Origin: Hyphomicrobiales bacterium
Lineage (GTDB): Bacteria; Pseudomonadota; Alphaproteobacteria; Rhizobiales; Beijerinckiaceae
DNA: 14,662 nt
Direction of reading: 5' to 3'
NCBI GenBank assembly: GCA_027489835.1
Contig: JAIXZF010000046.1
Span: 1-14,662, forward strand
Positions 14,056 through 14,662 of the stretch are shown one piece after another (positions within the stretch are counted from its first letter, which is position 1; every line of letters starts with the position of its first letter). The notes under the pieces are model-generated. The model ran no database searches. It saw only the letters and a program-made list of their open reading frames with translations, and was not told the origin of the DNA. Both the position numbers and the translations under genes were made by a program.

Positions 14056-14662
14056 CGCCCTGCCTCCTCGCGGACTGCGTCCAGCCAGGCGAGGCCTTGG
14101 CCCCGCCGGTGCCCGACGCCCGTGACCAGCGCGTTCGGCGCGTCGCCGGCATGGATCATCGCGGCCGCGAGCGCCACGGCCGCCGGGAAGGCCGCCTCGA
14201 CGCCGTGGCCCATGAGATCGCCGCTGGCAATAAGCTTCGCGCCGGAGGCGAGCTGGCCGAGCGCCTGCCTCTCCTCGGCGACGGAAGCCGCCATGCCGGG
14301 ATTGGCGGAGATCACCACGCCCGGGCCTTGCGGGAAGTCCGCGCCGAGCGCTGCGAGGGACGCAGCGACGTTGCCCGGCCCGTGCCCGCTGCGGCCAGCC
14401 TGTATCGGGCCGATCCGCGCGAAGGCGGTGGCGCCGCGCGCAGCCGCCGTCTCGGCGGCCTCGAGCACGAGGAACGCGCCGATGCTGCCCGTGACCATGC
14501 CGCCCTCGCCCGCATCGCGCGCGAAGACCGGCCTGGGCTCGCCCTTGAGCAGCGCGCCGCCGAGCTCGAACAGCAGCAGCATGTCGCGCCGCTCGGCATT
14601 GTAGGAGCCGCCGACGAGGATCGTGTCGGCCTGCCCCGCCGCGATGCGCGACATGGCGACCC
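14052..14662 (-). CDS. Degenerate beta-ketoacyl-ACP synthase-like protein (partial; FabF1XL-like)
   Basis: The 5' part is beyond the window; 202 C-terminal residues are visible. They follow the KAS fold: ADTILVGGSYN, FARDAGEGGMVTGSIGAFLVLE (equivalent to the FSKNRDGFVMGEGGAALVLE of its neighbour), and a GMMGH-like LMGHGVEAAF. Key residues are altered. Where FabF has NAHGT with the first catalytic His, this protein has SANPGM; the NKS lysine region reads IASGD; only the GH histidine remains; and the C-terminal part is shortened, ending GVGHRRGQGLAWLD. It therefore looks like a non-condensing partner of the intact synthase, comparable to a chain-length factor. This is inference, since the nucleophile region is not visible. 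It is coupled to the next gene by a 4-base overlap. Confidence 0.85.
   Translation of the reverse strand, partial: VAMSRIAAGQADTILVGGSYNAERRDMLLLFELGGALLKGEPRPVFARDAGEGGMVTGSIGAFLVLEAAETAAARGATAFARIGPIQAGRSGHGPGNVAASLAALGADFPQGPGVVISANPGMAASVAEERQALGQLASGAKLIASGDLMGHGVEAAFPAAVALAAAMIHAGDAPNALVTGVGHRRGQGLAWLDAVREEAGR

Noticed and set aside
14052..14662. Pseudogene of fabF
   Set aside because: The frame is open over the whole visible 202 codons, is coupled to the next gene by ATGA, and diverges at specific catalytic motifs rather than by stops or frameshifts, so a functional non-catalytic partner is more likely.
1..14662. Mobile elements, CRISPR arrays, tRNA or rRNA genes
   Set aside because: No transposase or integrase motif, no spaced direct repeats and no cloverleaf-like segment were seen; composition looks uniform along the window.

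Overview
This is ordinary-looking core chromosome of a high-GC alphaproteobacterium, most likely of the order Hyphomicrobiales (Rhizobiales). The evidence is the purS-purQ pair, a secreted IalB-family protein next to rlmN, and above all a minus-strand cluster (fabF-type synthases, reductase, MDR dehydrogenase, lpxXL) that matches the rhizobial/Brucella locus for very-long-chain fatty acid (VLCFA) modification of lipid A. Genes are densely packed and no stretch over 300 bases lacks a gene. I see no tRNA, rRNA, insertion sequence, phage gene or CRISPR array.

Layout. 1-132: 3' end of an unidentified plus-strand gene. 232-1186: purS and purQ (two FGAM synthetase subunits). 1202-1987 (minus): an HSD10-like short-chain dehydrogenase. 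2175-2549: small DUF1232 membrane protein, divergent from the dehydrogenase. 2570-3133 (minus): an ECF sigma factor of the RpoE/ChrR-type (ECF11-like) group without an anti-sigma gene beside it. It is divergent from 3390-3968, a secreted IalB-family protein, followed by rlmN (4096-5349) and a four-helix membrane protein (5357-5872). 5841-6494 and 6550-8313 (minus): a LysE-family exporter and gamma-glutamyltransferase. 8444-9070: a TPM-domain membrane protein. 9096-9863 (minus): a DUF1223 thioredoxin-fold secreted protein.

9900-14662 (minus) is the most coherent functional unit. In transcription order it reads: the C-terminal part of a degenerate beta-ketoacyl synthase (cut by the window edge), an intact FabF-type synthase, a FabG-type ketoreductase, an MDR dehydrogenase lacking the catalytic-zinc ligands, and an LpxL-type acyltransferase. 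The first three genes are linked by 4-base ATGA overlaps. With AcpXL and FabZ, normally found upstream in this locus, this would be a complete dissociated elongation cycle (condensation, ketoreduction, dehydration, enoyl reduction) plus transfer of the finished chain to lipid A.

I did not find a clearly novel system. The points most worth a second look are the degenerate, chain-length-factor-like synthase partner, the zinc-site pattern and possible enoyl-reductase role of the MDR protein, a strong hairpin ahead of lpxXL, and the palindrome-rich control region between the sigma factor and the ialB-like gene.
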